61,365 nt of DNA. Source: Aeromonas rivipollensis. Lineage in GTDB: Bacteria > Pseudomonadota > Gammaproteobacteria > Enterobacterales > Aeromonadaceae. Under the pieces are notes generated by a model. That model searched no databases, was not told the origin of the DNA, and saw nothing but the letters and a program-made list of their open reading frames with translations. The position numbers were made by a program, and so were the translations under genes. The stretch is from positions 1 through 61,365 of the forward strand of contig NZ_JAAILA010000019.1 of the NCBI RefSeq assembly GCF_010974825.1. Reading direction: 5' to 3'. This document shows, in pieces, positions 44,178 to 53,457 of the stretch (its first letter is position 1; every line of letters starts with the position of its first letter).

Positions 44178-45998
44178 TCAGCTCTGGGTCTGCTCGAAAC
44201 GATCCACCGCCGCCGCCACCAGGGCCAGGCTCCCCTGCCAGAAGGCCGCCTCGCGGATGTCCTGCCCCAGGTGTTTTGCGACCAGATCCTCGGCGCTCAT
44301 GCGGCCAGTGTCTCGCAGCAGGGCGCGATAGGCCTCGGCCACGTTCGACTCCCCTGCCCCCTTGCGGCTCATCAGCTGCTGATAGACCCCGAGGCTGAAC
44401 AGGTAGCCAAAGAGGTAGGGGTAGTTGTAGAAACCGAAGCCCGCGATGGAGAAGTGCGCCTTGGCGGCCCAGAACATGGGGTGATAGCGGCCAAGGCTCT
44501 TTTCATACCAGCGCCCCCAGGCCTCGTCGGTGAGCGCCTTGAGCCGGGCCGAGGACACATAACCCTGCTCGCGCTCGGCCACCAGGGCCTGCTCGAAGTC
44601 AAAGCGGGCCGGGATGTTGACCAGGAAGGTGGCGGCGCCGTCGGCTTCCGCCCAGGCGATGGCCTGGCGCTCCTCGGCGCTTCGGGCCTGCTCGAACAGG
44701 GCGCTGCGCACTAGCGTCTCGGCGAAGATGGAGGCTGTCTCGGCGAGCGTCATAGGGTAGCTGCGCTGGCTCATGGGCAAGTCCCGGATCAGCCAGTTGT
44801 GCCAGGCGTGCCCCAGCTCGTGAGCCAGGGTGATGACGTTGTCCATGGTGCCGGCATAGGTGATGAAGACCCGCGGCTCCACCGGATCGGCAAACTTGGT
44901 GCAGTAGGCCCCGGTGCGCCGGTTCGGGGTGGGGGCGGCGTCAATCCAGCCGCGCTCGGCCATCATGCGGGCAAACGCCCCCATCTCGGGATCGAAACCG
45001 GCAAAGGCCAGGGCGATGATGTCGATCGCCTCCTCGAACGGTATGCTGCGGTGGCTGCTCGCCGGGGGCGGCGCGAACAGATCCTCAGGCCCCAGCTCCT
45101 CTATGCCGAGCCGCCGGGCCATCAGCCCCAGGGCCCGCTGGCCCAGCCCCCGCGCCTGCCAGGTCTCCCGCATCAGGGTATCCAGGGTCGCCCGCTCGAT
45201 GTGGCTCTGGTGGCAGGAGAGATCCAGGGCATCCAGGGTCCGCACCCTGCCGCGCTGGCGAGCCAGTTCCAGGCGCCAACCGTTGAGGGCATTGAGGATG
45301 GCGGCCACCGTCTCCTGCTCCCCCTCCCAACCGGCGCTGATGGCGTCGAAGGCCTCTTTGCGCTGCGCCCGATCCGGGCTGGAGAGCAGGTTGCTCGCCT
45401 CTGCCAGTCCCCGCTCCTGGCCGGCTACCTGCACCCGGATCTTGCCCACCAGATCGTTGTAGAGGTTGCCCCAGGCGTGCAGGCCGTCGGTGCCAAGGCC
45501 GATGACCAGCTGCTCCGCCTCCACCGGCAGCCGTTGATCCTGCAAGCGGCGCTCGTGGCGCAGCCGGTACTCCTCCTCCCCGAGCAGGGGATCCTGCATC
45601 AGTTGCCGGAACTCGGCCTCGGGCAGCCCCAGCATCAGATCTTCGATGGGCGCCAGCGTCTTGAACAGGTCCGCATTGAGGGCCCGGGCCCGGGAGGCCA
45701 GCTGCTTGGCCAGGGGATCCCGGGCATCCTGGCTCCCCGTGCAGGCCGCCAGCACGGCAATGTTCCAGCCTATTTCGCGGATGCGTCGGGCCCGCAGCCG
45801 CACCTCCCGCAAGCCATCCCGCAAGCCATCCTGCAGGGCGGCGCCCTGATCAGGCAGCGGGCCCAGGCCGTCGATAAAGACCGCCAGCTCGGCGAGGCTG
45901 GCGCGGGCCAGGCTCATGTCCGCTTCCAGTACGCTGCTGTCGAGGGAGGGGTAGATGTGCTGATTTTGCCACTGCTGTGGGTAGACTCGTTGTTGCAT
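44178..45998 (-). CDS. M3-family oligoendopeptidase (PepF-like), copy 1
   Basis: A 606-aa zinc metallopeptidase of family M3. HELGHAWH (His393, Glu394, His397) supplies two zinc ligands and the catalytic Glu, and the downstream TLAETASIFAE supplies the third ligand. The C-terminal GFYNYPYLFGYLFSLGVY region is PepF/M3B-like. No signal peptide, so it degrades cytosolic oligopeptides. It is the downstream member of a tandem pair with the gene at 46113. The start at 45998 is preferred because the 36 extra codons have no family resemblance, but the ribosome-binding site is weak. Confidence 0.9.
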   Translation of the reverse strand: MQQRVYPQQWQNQHIYPSLDSSVLEADMSLARASLAELAVFIDGLGPLPDQGAALQDGLRDGLREVRLRARRIREIGWNIAVLAACTGSQDARDPLAKQLASRARALNADLFKTLAPIEDLMLGLPEAEFRQLMQDPLLGEEEYRLRHERRLQDQRLPVEAEQLVIGLGTDGLHAWGNLYNDLVGKIRVQVAGQERGLAEASNLLSSPDRAQRKEAFDAISAGWEGEQETVAAILNALNGWRLELARQRGRVRTLDALDLSCHQSHIERATLDTLMRETWQARGLGQRALGLMARRLGIEELGPEDLFAPPPASSHRSIPFEEAIDIIALAFAGFDPEMGAFARMMAERGWIDAAPTPNRRTGAYCTKFADPVEPRVFITYAGTMDNVITLAHELGHAWHNWLIRDLPMSQRSYPMTLAETASIFAETLVRSALFEQARSAEERQAIAWAEADGAATFLVNIPARFDFEQALVAEREQGYVSSARLKALTDEAWGRWYEKSLGRYHPMFWAAKAHFSIAGFGFYNYPYLFGYLFSLGVYQQLMSRKGAGESNVAEAYRALLRDTGRMSAEDLVAKHLGQDIREAAFWQGSLALVAAAVDRFEQTQS

Positions 45999-46112
45999 CG
46001 AACGCTCATTGTCAGAGACGGGTTCGGCCCGTCGTGAAACAGGGGTGGCCCCAGGGCCACGAACAGGAATACCAAGGCTGGCGGCGACACCAGCCGGATC
46101 AAACACGGGCGA

Positions 46113-47891
46113 CTACACCAGCCGCTCGAGACGGCTGACCGCCTCCTCCACAGAGCGCAGGCTCTCTTGCCAGAAGGCGGGCTCGCGAATATCGACCCCC
46201 AGGTGCTTCTCCACCAGGCTCTCGGCGCTCATGCGGCCGGTGTCGGCGAGCAGCGCCCGATAGGCCGGCACGAAGTCGGCACCGACCCGCTCCTTCTGGG
46301 CATAGAGTCCCAGGCTGAACAGGTAGCCAAACAGATAGGGGTAGTTATAGAACCCGAGATCGGCGATGGAGAAGTGGCCCTTGCTGGCCCAGAACAGCTC
46401 GTCATATTCGCTGAGGCTGTCACCATACCACTGCTGCTTCGCGGATTTCATCATGGCCCTCAGCTGGCCCGCCCCCAGATACCCTTCGGCCCGGCCTGCC
46501 ACCAGCGCCCGCTCGAAGTGGAAGCGGGAGGGAACGTCGAGCAGCAGGCTCGCGACCCGCTCCCCGTCCATCCAGGCGATGGCCAGGCGCTGTTCGCGGG
46601 TCTGTGCACGGGCGAGCAGGGCGTCCCGCACCAGGGTCTCGGCAAACAGCGAGGCGGTCTCGGCCAGCGTCTTGGGGTAGTCGCGCTGCGCCAGTGGCGC
46701 GTCCCGCAACAGCCAGCTGTGCCAGGCGTGGCCGAGCTCGTGGGCCAGGGTGATGACGTTGTCCATGGTGCCCTCGAAGGTGAGGAAGACCCGGGGCTCG
46801 GCGGGGTCGGCATACTCGGTGCAATAGGCGCCGCTGCGCCTGTTGTCGCTCGGGGCCGCATCTATCCAGCCCCGATCCGCCATCATGCGGGCGAAGTCCC
46901 CCATCTCGGGATCGAAGGCGGCGAAGGCATCGGCCACCAGGGTCAGCGCCTGTCCGAAACCAACGCTGGCCTGCGCCCCATAAGGCGCCGGGGCATAGAG
47001 ATCCCAGGGGGCAAAATCCGTTATCCCCTGGGCACAGGCCATGGCCCGCAGGGTCCGCCTGCCCAGCGTCTTGTGGGCCTCGGCCTGCGTCATCAGGGTC
47101 TCCAGGGTGGCGCGCTCCAGGTGCCCCTGGTGGCAGGAGAGGTCCAGCGCATCGAGCCGCCGCCCCTTGCCGCGCTGGGCCGCCAGTTCGTTGCGCCAGC
47201 CGTTGATGGCGTTGAGGATGGCGGCCACCGTCTCCTGCTCCCCGGCCCAGGCGGCCTGAATGCCGTGCCAGGCGCTGGCGCGCCGCGCCCTGTCCGGGTG
47301 GGCGAGCAGGTTGTCCGCCTGGGCCAGCCCCATGTGCTCCCCATCCACCACTGGCCTGAGTCTGGCCACCAGGCTGTCGTAGAGATCCCCCCAGGCTTGC
47401 AGGCCGTCCACCGCCAGCCCCTCGATCAGCTGCTCGCTCTCGAGGGAGAGGGCCTGATCCTGCAACCGGCGATCGTGGCGAATGAGGTAGGCCAGCTCGA
47501 ACAGCTCGGGATCCTGCAGCAGGGCCCGCACCTGATCCTCGGGGGCGTTCAGCCAGAACAGGGCCACCGGCTTGACGAGCTGGGCCAGCCTCGCCTGCAA
47601 CTGCTGGCCACGGGAGAGCAGCACCCGGGCGGCCTCGTCGCGGCCGTTGCGGCTAAGCCTGTTGTAGGCGAAGGTCTGGCTGTTCCAGGCTTGTGTTCTC
47701 ACGGCGTTGGCCTGACGGCGGATGGCCCTAAGCAGATGGCGCAAGGCGTTGATGTCCCGGGTCTCTGGCAGGCTGGCCAGCAGGTTGGCGATCTCGGTCA
47801 GGGCCTCTGCGGCGCGCTGGAAGTCGGCGTCGATGGCCGGGCAATCGGGGGCGGCATAGATGTGATCATCCTGCCAAAGGGTGTTGGTCAT
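46113..47891 (-). CDS. M3-family oligoendopeptidase (PepF-like), copy 2
   Basis: A 592-aa paralogue of the next gene, sharing long identical stretches (GTMDNVITLAHELGHAWH, NYPYLFGYLFSLG, RALLxDTGRMSAE). The zinc site is intact (His384, Glu385, His388, plus LAETASLFAE). It is separated from copy 1 by 114 bp, and the two are probably co-transcribed. The divergent middle segments between the copies suggest different peptide preferences. Confidence 0.9.
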   Translation of the reverse strand: MTNTLWQDDHIYAAPDCPAIDADFQRAAEALTEIANLLASLPETRDINALRHLLRAIRRQANAVRTQAWNSQTFAYNRLSRNGRDEAARVLLSRGQQLQARLAQLVKPVALFWLNAPEDQVRALLQDPELFELAYLIRHDRRLQDQALSLESEQLIEGLAVDGLQAWGDLYDSLVARLRPVVDGEHMGLAQADNLLAHPDRARRASAWHGIQAAWAGEQETVAAILNAINGWRNELAAQRGKGRRLDALDLSCHQGHLERATLETLMTQAEAHKTLGRRTLRAMACAQGITDFAPWDLYAPAPYGAQASVGFGQALTLVADAFAAFDPEMGDFARMMADRGWIDAAPSDNRRSGAYCTEYADPAEPRVFLTFEGTMDNVITLAHELGHAWHSWLLRDAPLAQRDYPKTLAETASLFAETLVRDALLARAQTREQRLAIAWMDGERVASLLLDVPSRFHFERALVAGRAEGYLGAGQLRAMMKSAKQQWYGDSLSEYDELFWASKGHFSIADLGFYNYPYLFGYLFSLGLYAQKERVGADFVPAYRALLADTGRMSAESLVEKHLGVDIREPAFWQESLRSVEEAVSRLERLV

Positions 47892-48064
47892 AACTGTCCT
47901 TGTCTGTTTGCGTCCATGTGGGTGCCCCGCCTCTGTGGGCAGTGGCCGCCAAATAGTACGAAGGGGGCCAGCCCTTGCCTAGCCCCCATTCTGGTCAACA
48001 AACAGCAGATCCGGCCTGCGACGCCCCCTGTCGGCAGGGGACGATTCCTGAGCGACCGCCGCTA

Positions 48065-48979
48065 CTACTTCGCGGGGGTCAGCTTGCCCACCAGGGTCAT
48101 GGCCAGCACCAGCAGCAGGCCGGCCACCACTCCCACCAGGGCGCTCAGCAGAGTCGGCGTCACCGCGGCCAGCACGGCGCCCCCGGCCAGGGGTGCCAGA
48201 CTGGCGGCCACCCCCTCGATGAGGTGATGGGCAAAGGGCCAGCCGTGGACCAGAATGCCGCCCCCCACCATGAACATGGCGATGGTGCCGACCAGGGCCA
48301 GCAGGTGCATCAGCCGGGGCGCCGTTACCAGCAGCCCCCGCCCCACTGCCCGGCGCAGGACGCCGGCATCGGGTTTTTGCAACAGGTGCAGGCCTATGTC
48401 GTCGAGCTTGACGATGAGCCCCACCAGGCCGTAGACCCCCACCGTCATCAGCAGGGCTATGCCCGCCACCACGGCGATCTGCAGGCCCAGGCTCGAGCCC
48501 TGCACTGTGCCGAGGGCGATGACGATGATCTCGGCTGAGAGGATGAAGTCGGTGCGAATGGCCCCCTTTATCTTCTGCTGCTCGAAGGCCTCCAGATCGT
48601 CCGGGATCGCCTGCGCTGACGAGGCCGCCTCACCGCTGTCGTGGGGCAGGAACTTGTGGGCCAGCTTCTCGGCCCCCTCGAAGCAGAGGTAGGCGCCCCC
48701 CAGCATCAGCAAGGGGGTGATGAGCCAGGGGATCAGGGCGCTGATGGCGATGGCGGCGGGCACCAGGATCAGCTTGTTGCGAAACGAGCCCTTGGCCACC
48801 TTCCACACCACAGGCAGCTCCCGCTCGGCCCGTACCCCGGAGACCTGCTCCGCATTGAGGGCTAGATCGTCCCCCAGCACACCGGCGGTCTTCTTGGCCG
48901 CCATCTTGGTCATCAGGGCCACGTCATCGAGCACGCTTGCAATATCGTCGAGCAGGGCCAACAAACTGGTTCCGGCCAT
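48065..48979 (-). CDS. yedI: DUF808 family inner-membrane protein YedI
   Basis: A 304-aa polytopic protein of the YedI/DUF808 family. It has the family N-terminus AGTSLLALLDDIASVLDDVALMTKMAAKKTAGVLGDDLALNAEQVSGV and about six helices, among them LVPAAIAISALIPWLITPLLMLGGAYLCFEGAEKL. The function is unknown. AAGGAATGCCTGAT precedes the ATG at 48979, and the frame's earlier ATG at 48988 would leave no room for that site. A mutated partial copy of its 5' end lies just upstream. Confidence 0.9.
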   Translation of the reverse strand: MAGTSLLALLDDIASVLDDVALMTKMAAKKTAGVLGDDLALNAEQVSGVRAERELPVVWKVAKGSFRNKLILVPAAIAISALIPWLITPLLMLGGAYLCFEGAEKLAHKFLPHDSGEAASSAQAIPDDLEAFEQQKIKGAIRTDFILSAEIIVIALGTVQGSSLGLQIAVVAGIALLMTVGVYGLVGLIVKLDDIGLHLLQKPDAGVLRRAVGRGLLVTAPRLMHLLALVGTIAMFMVGGGILVHGWPFAHHLIEGVAASLAPLAGGAVLAAVTPTLLSALVGVVAGLLLVLAMTLVGKLTPAK

Positions 48980-49011
48980 ATCAGGCATTCCTTATATCAG
49001 TGGGAAACATC

Positions 49012-49122
49012 TCCCCAGGCAGCACGGCGCTCTTCCTGGTCACAGCCTTGGTCATCAGGGCCAGGTCATCCGGCACGCTGGCAATATTCGCCCGGCAGGG
49101 CCAACAAACTGGTTCCGGCCAT
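49012..49122 (-). pseudogene. Truncated, frameshifted duplicate of the yedI 5' end
   Basis: From the ATG at 49122 the translation begins MAGTSLLAL exactly as YedI, then shifts frame at GEYCQRA. In the next frame it resumes as NIASVPDDLALMTKAVTRKSAV, parallel to YedI residues 11-33. It ends by running into the yedI leader. The ribosome-binding-site region (AAGGAA) is copied too. This is a decayed partial tandem duplication of roughly 110 bp. Confidence 0.85.
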
Positions 49123-49249
49123 CGGAGGGGGTTCCTTGTTTCAGGCAAAAGATGGCACAGTGTAACGAGAAGCCGCCCTTTCGGCAGCCCCCCATGACAG
49201 GGTCAATCGGCCTTGTTTCACCTCAAGGCCCCAGGCCCAAGGAGTTCCC

Positions 49250-49852
49250 ATGCAACCCTGGCAACCTCTGCTCGATTTCTGGTTTGGCGACGACTCAGGC
49301 GACGCCCCCCGCGCCGCCCGGCAAGCCCCCCTCTGGTGGGGCAAGAGCAGCGAGACGGACGCGCTGCTGGCGCACCGCTTTGGCGAGCTGGCACAGGCCG
49401 CCGCAGAGGGGGAGATCGCCCACTGGGCCGAGGTGCCGGTGGGCAGGCTGGCGCTGATCCTGCTGCTGGACCAGTTGCCGCGCAACATCCATCGCGCCTC
49501 ACCCGCGGCCTTTGCCCAGGATGCCAGGGCCCGGGATCTCTGCCTCAGGGGCCTGTCCCTTGGCGCGGACAAGGCCCTCTCCCCGCTGGCGCGGGTCTTC
49601 TTCTACCTGCCGCTGGAACATGCGGAGTCCCGGGAGCAGCAGGCCAGAAGCGTGGCCCTGTTCGAAGCACTGGCGGCCGAGCAGGCGGACGGCCCTGCCC
49701 GGGAGACCTTCGAGGGATTCGCCGACTTCGCCCGCCGCCATCAGGTGATCATCCAGCGCTTTGGCCGCTTCCCCCACCGCAACGCCATCCTGGGGCGCAC
49801 CAGCACCCCGGAGGAGGCCGAATTTTTGCAGCAACCGGGCTCCGGCTTCTAG
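49250..49852 (+). CDS. DUF924 family protein
   Basis: A 200-aa cytoplasmic, mostly helical (TPR-like) protein of the DUF924 family. It starts PLLDFWFGDD, then WWGKSSETDALLAHRFGEL, ILLLDQLPRNIHR and RVFFYLPLEHAESREQQARSV, and ends RFPHRNAILGRTSTPEEAEFL. The function is unknown. It is convergent with secF2, sharing the terminator at 49872. Confidence 0.9.
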   Translation: MQPWQPLLDFWFGDDSGDAPRAARQAPLWWGKSSETDALLAHRFGELAQAAAEGEIAHWAEVPVGRLALILLLDQLPRNIHRASPAAFAQDARARDLCLRGLSLGADKALSPLARVFFYLPLEHAESREQQARSVALFEALAAEQADGPARETFEGFADFARRHQVIIQRFGRFPHRNAILGRTSTPEEAEFLQQPGSGF

Positions 49853-49868
49853 GCCAGCCAAAGAGACA

Positions 49869-49893
49869 AAAAAACGGGCCCGATGGGCCCGTT
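49869..49893. terminator. Terminator between DUF924 and secF2
   Basis: The hairpin AACGGGCCC-GAT-GGGCCCGTT has seven A residues on the left, a strong T tract for the minus-strand secDF transcript. Confidence 0.88.
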
Positions 49894-49918
49894 CTGCATG
49901 CAAGGAATGGCAAAGGCA

Positions 49919-50833
49919 TCAGGCCGCCTCGGCCAGATCCTCCTCTTTCTTCTGGTAGGCCTGGGGGGAGAGCCCCAGCAGCTCCTGCACGGTGGAAGCC
50001 ACAGTGATGGAGGAGATGGTGCCCACCAGGATGCCGGCGAACAGGGTGAAGGAGAAGCCGAACAGGGCGTCCCCCCCGAACAGCAGCAGGGCCCCCACGG
50101 TGAACAATGTGGTGCCCGAGGTGATCATGGTGCGACTGAAGGTGGCCTTGATGGCCACATCGGAACACTCATGGATCCCCATCTGGGTGCGCGAGCCGAG
50201 CAGGTCCCGCAGCCGGTCCGAGATGACGATGCTGTCGTTGAGCGAGTAGCCGATCACCGCCATCAGCCCGGCGATGACGTTGAGGTCGAACTCGATATTG
50301 AACAGCGCCAGCAGCCCCAGGGCCACCAGACCGTCGTGCAGCACAGAGACCAGGATGCCGATGGCCTGGCGCCACTCGAAGCGCACCGCGAGATAGGCGG
50401 AGATGGCCAGCGACGCCACCAGCACCGCCAGCATCCCCTGCTGGAACAGCTCGGCGCCCACCTGGGGGCCCACTATGGTGGTGCGCAGCAGCTCCACCGG
50501 CAGGGCGAGTTGCTGCCCCAGCATGATCGCCAGATCTTCCGCTGCCCAGGGCAGCTCGTGGGGAGGCAGCTTGATGAGCCACTCCCCGGGCACGCCGGCG
50601 CCGTGCAGCTCCACCGCCCCGGCCAGGGGGGCGCTCAGCAGGGCGTTGAGTTCATGGGCCTCCTTCAGGGTCTGGATGCGAAACTCCAGCAGTATGCCGC
50701 CGGTGAAGTCGAGCCCAAGGGAGAGCCCGTTGATGGCGAGCACGGCTATGCTCGCCACCGTCAGCAGCACCGAGGCCCACATCCCGATATAACGCCAGCG
50801 GGTCAGGCCCATGGCAATGATCATTCTCAGCAT
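49919..50833 (-). CDS. secF: Protein translocase subunit SecF (second SecDF set)
   Basis: A 304-aa RND-superfamily membrane protein that with SecD uses the ion gradient to assist protein export. The signature LDFTGGILLEF follows helix 1, and the six-helix layout contains VIGYSLNDSIVISDRLRD and SRTMITSGTTLF. It is shorter than E. coli SecF (323 aa). The ATG at 50833, behind GAGGGAAGA, is chosen over the 16-codon longer frame. It lies downstream of secD with no yajC nearby. This fits the extra SecD2F2 pair of Vibrio and Aeromonas relatives, which may be sodium-driven (inference). Confidence 0.88.
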   Translation of the reverse strand: MLRMIIAMGLTRWRYIGMWASVLLTVASIAVLAINGLSLGLDFTGGILLEFRIQTLKEAHELNALLSAPLAGAVELHGAGVPGEWLIKLPPHELPWAAEDLAIMLGQQLALPVELLRTTIVGPQVGAELFQQGMLAVLVASLAISAYLAVRFEWRQAIGILVSVLHDGLVALGLLALFNIEFDLNVIAGLMAVIGYSLNDSIVISDRLRDLLGSRTQMGIHECSDVAIKATFSRTMITSGTTLFTVGALLLFGGDALFGFSFTLFAGILVGTISSITVASTVQELLGLSPQAYQKKEEDLAEAA

Positions 50834-50942
50834 TCTTCTTCCCTCGACAGCAGATGGCTTGGGCTTCCCAACCGGAAGCAAGTGGCGCGAAGCTCGCTCG
50901 GACGCGCGGTGCTATGACGCAGGCAATGGGTGTCAGTCATGG

Positions 50943-52745
50943 TCATACCCTCAGCAGCTTGGCGCGGCTGTTGCCCCACAGGGGGTTGATGATGGCGCGG
51001 GTGCCCCAGATGCCGGTCACCATGCTGGAGATGAGCCCCAGGATCAGGGTGATGGAGAAGCCCTGCAGCGGCCCTGAGCCGATGGCATAGAGCACCACGG
51101 CGCAGATGAGGGTGGTGATGTTGGCATCGAAGATGGTGCGAAACGCCGAGCGATAGCCAAAGTCGATGGCGTTGGCCAACGAGCCCCCCTCCCGCAGCCT
51201 GTCCTTAATCCGCTCGAAGATGAGCACATGGGTATCCACCGCCATGCCCACCGTCAGCACCAGGCCGGCGATCCCGGGCAGGGTCAGCACGGCGCCGGGC
51301 AGCACCGCCAGCATCCCCACCTGCATCAGCAGGTTGCCGATGAGCGCCGTGATGGCGACCCAGCCGAACTTGCGATACCAGGCCATCATGAACAGCATCA
51401 TGCCCGCCATGCCGAACGCCAGGGCGGTGAAGCCCGCCTCTATGTTCTGCAGCCCCAGGGTCGGGCCGATTGAGCGCTCCTCCAGGATCTTGAGCGGCGC
51501 GGTGAGGGCGCCGGCCCGCAGCAGCATGGCGAGCTCCTGGGCCTCCGGCAGGCTGCCAATCCCTGTGATGCGGAACTGGTTGCCAAGGGCGGTCTGTATG
51601 GTGGCGACGTTGATCACCTCGCTTCTGGCCCGAAGCTTGCCCTCGGCGTTGGTCTTGTACTCGGTGAAGACGGTGGCCATGGGCTTGCCCACGTGCTGGC
51701 GGCTGAACTGGTTCATCTTGCTGCCACCCAGGGTGTCGAGCACTATGTTGACCTGGGGCTGACCCATCTCCCCCATGTTGGCGCGGGCATCGACGATGTG
51801 CTCGCCGCTCAGCACCGGCTTGCGGGCCAGACCGACCGCCTGGCCGTTGCGATCCGCCATGAAGAAGCGGCTGTCGGCCTTGGCCTCGTAGAAGGCCAGG
51901 GACGCGGTGGCGCCTATCACCTCTTTCGCCTGCTTGGGATTGTGCACCCCGGGCAGCTCGATGCGGATGCCGTCCTGACCCTGACGCTGGACCGAGGCCT
52001 CGACGATGCCGAGCTCGTTGATCCGTTTCTTGAGGATCGACAGGTTCTGGGTCACGGCGTTGTTCACCAGCAGGGTGCGCTCAGACTCGCTCAGCACCAG
52101 CTTGAGCTCATTGCCGGAGCGGGAGAGCTTCCACTGATCCTGACGGGTGCCGGCGCTCTCCTTGATGATAGTGAGCCAGCCCTCCTGCCCGTCGACGTCC
52201 GGCAGGGTGACGGCCAGGGCCCCCTGGGCGGTGCGCATCACGCTGGCGCCGCGCAGGTTGGCCTCACGGAAGCGGGTGCGCAGGGTATCCACCAGGTTCT
52301 TGGTCTGGTTGTCGATGACAAAGTCCACATCGACCCCGATCAGCAGCTGGGAGCCGCCGCGCAAGTCCAGCCCGAGCTTGATGGGATCGGCGCCGAGCTG
52401 GCTTATCCAGGTCGGGGCATTGGAGTGAAACTCCAGGGTGAGGGCCGCGCTGTCCACCCCCTGCTGCTCCAGCAACTGCTTGGCCCGCTGCTGCTCGGCC
52501 TGGGTGGCGAACACCAGCTCGATCCGCTCCTTCTGCTCGATCTGCTTCTGGGGCGCTATCTGGTGCTCCTGTAGCAGGCGCTGCTGCGCCCCGCTCAGGC
52601 GGGTCTGGCCATGGAGGCCCAGGGAGGGCTGCTCACCGAAGAAGGTGGGCAGGGAATAGAAGGTGAAGGTGACCAGCATCAGCAGCAGCAGGGCGTACTG
52701 CCACGGGCTCATGCGGTTCAGCATGGTATGACTCTTTTTTCTCAT
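50943..52745 (-). CDS. secD: Protein translocase subunit SecD (second SecDF set)
   Basis: A 600-aa RND-superfamily partner of SecF. A first helix near residues 13-32 is followed by a long periplasmic P1 head with DPIKLGLDLRGGSQLLI and the second conserved IRIELPGVHNPKQAKEVIGATASLAFYEA. Five helices then carry MAVDTHVLIFERIKDRLREG and RTIFDANITTLICAVVLY, with the conserved Asp residues of the ion pathway. AGAGG eight bases before the ATG at 52745 favours that start. A perfect inverted repeat lies about 80 bp upstream. Confidence 0.9.
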   Translation of the reverse strand: MRKKSHTMLNRMSPWQYALLLLMLVTFTFYSLPTFFGEQPSLGLHGQTRLSGAQQRLLQEHQIAPQKQIEQKERIELVFATQAEQQRAKQLLEQQGVDSAALTLEFHSNAPTWISQLGADPIKLGLDLRGGSQLLIGVDVDFVIDNQTKNLVDTLRTRFREANLRGASVMRTAQGALAVTLPDVDGQEGWLTIIKESAGTRQDQWKLSRSGNELKLVLSESERTLLVNNAVTQNLSILKKRINELGIVEASVQRQGQDGIRIELPGVHNPKQAKEVIGATASLAFYEAKADSRFFMADRNGQAVGLARKPVLSGEHIVDARANMGEMGQPQVNIVLDTLGGSKMNQFSRQHVGKPMATVFTEYKTNAEGKLRARSEVINVATIQTALGNQFRITGIGSLPEAQELAMLLRAGALTAPLKILEERSIGPTLGLQNIEAGFTALAFGMAGMMLFMMAWYRKFGWVAITALIGNLLMQVGMLAVLPGAVLTLPGIAGLVLTVGMAVDTHVLIFERIKDRLREGGSLANAIDFGYRSAFRTIFDANITTLICAVVLYAIGSGPLQGFSITLILGLISSMVTGIWGTRAIINPLWGNSRAKLLRV

Positions 52746-52824
52746 GAAATCGGCCTCTGTCAGGCGATGGCAAGGGCGACGCCGGGTCGCACCGTGCAAA
52801 AAAATGAAACAAGACAGCCTAGCC

Positions 52825-52841
52825 GTTCACTAAAAGTGAAC
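52825..52841. promoter_or_regulatory. Operator-like palindrome upstream of secD2
   Basis: GTTCACT-AAA-AGTGAAC is a perfect 7-bp inverted repeat between the secD2 start and the next gene's end, placed as an operator of the secD2F2 unit. The regulator is unknown. Confidence 0.45.
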
Positions 52842-52891
52842 AGCAACAGAGAGAAGATGAGGCAACAGCAGGCAGACTGACCCCATCGGGG

Positions 52892-53332
52892 TCAGGCGAG
52901 GAAGCTCTGGGAGAAGCGGTATTGCAGGTGCCGGCGCTGCAGGCGGCGCCGGTGGATACTGGCGAAGTGATCGCGAAAGCTCGTCCTCGGGTAGAAGAGG
53001 GCGGCGTAGAGCAGCAGACCGCACAGCAGCAGCAGTATGGCCTGCTGGGCCCAGCTCATGACCAGCTCGTAGACCACGCTGCCGGGTTGATGATCCCGGC
53101 TCAGGGAGTGCTCGAGGCGCAGCAGGTGGCTCTGGTGGGAGCCGACAAACTTGACGACACCGTCGTCGCTGTCGCTGGCGCCGTGGCTCATGTGGGCGCC
53201 GTCGGCGGGATCCGCGGCCTCCCCCATCAGCTGGGCGGCGTGCTGGGAAGCGGGTACCTTGAGCCCCTCCACCGAAACGGTAGAGAGCAGCAGAGTGAGC
53301 GCGATGAGCAGGGTCATCGCCGCCAGTTTCAC
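52892..53332 (-). CDS. Small exported membrane-anchored protein of unknown function
   Basis: About 146 aa. The N-terminus from a GTG at 53332 reads as a signal peptide (KLAAMTLLIALTLLLSTVSVEG). The mature part has a His/Asp-rich stretch (DPADGAHMSHGASDSDDG), a helix AQQAILLLLCGLLLYAALF and a basic C-terminus (SIHRRRLQRRHLQYRF) that would be cytoplasmic. Alternative starts are the ATG at 53317 and a TTG further upstream; none has a good ribosome-binding site. The family is not recognised. A CTGACCCC/GGGGTCAG hairpin overlaps its stop. Confidence 0.6.
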   Translation of the reverse strand: MKLAAMTLLIALTLLLSTVSVEGLKVPASQHAAQLMGEAADPADGAHMSHGASDSDDGVVKFVGSHQSHLLRLEHSLSRDHQPGSVVYELVMSWAQQAILLLLCGLLLYAALFYPRTSFRDHFASIHRRRLQRRHLQYRFSQSFLA

Positions 53333-53457
53333 TTTGTCCAGCAGGCTCAAAAAGTTAATTCCCGAATAATAGAAAGGGCAAACTACCATAGCCCCCCCAC
53401 AAGGACAAGGGCGGCGGGCCATGACCCCTGCCGCCCTTGCGGTGCGGATCGCGGCCA

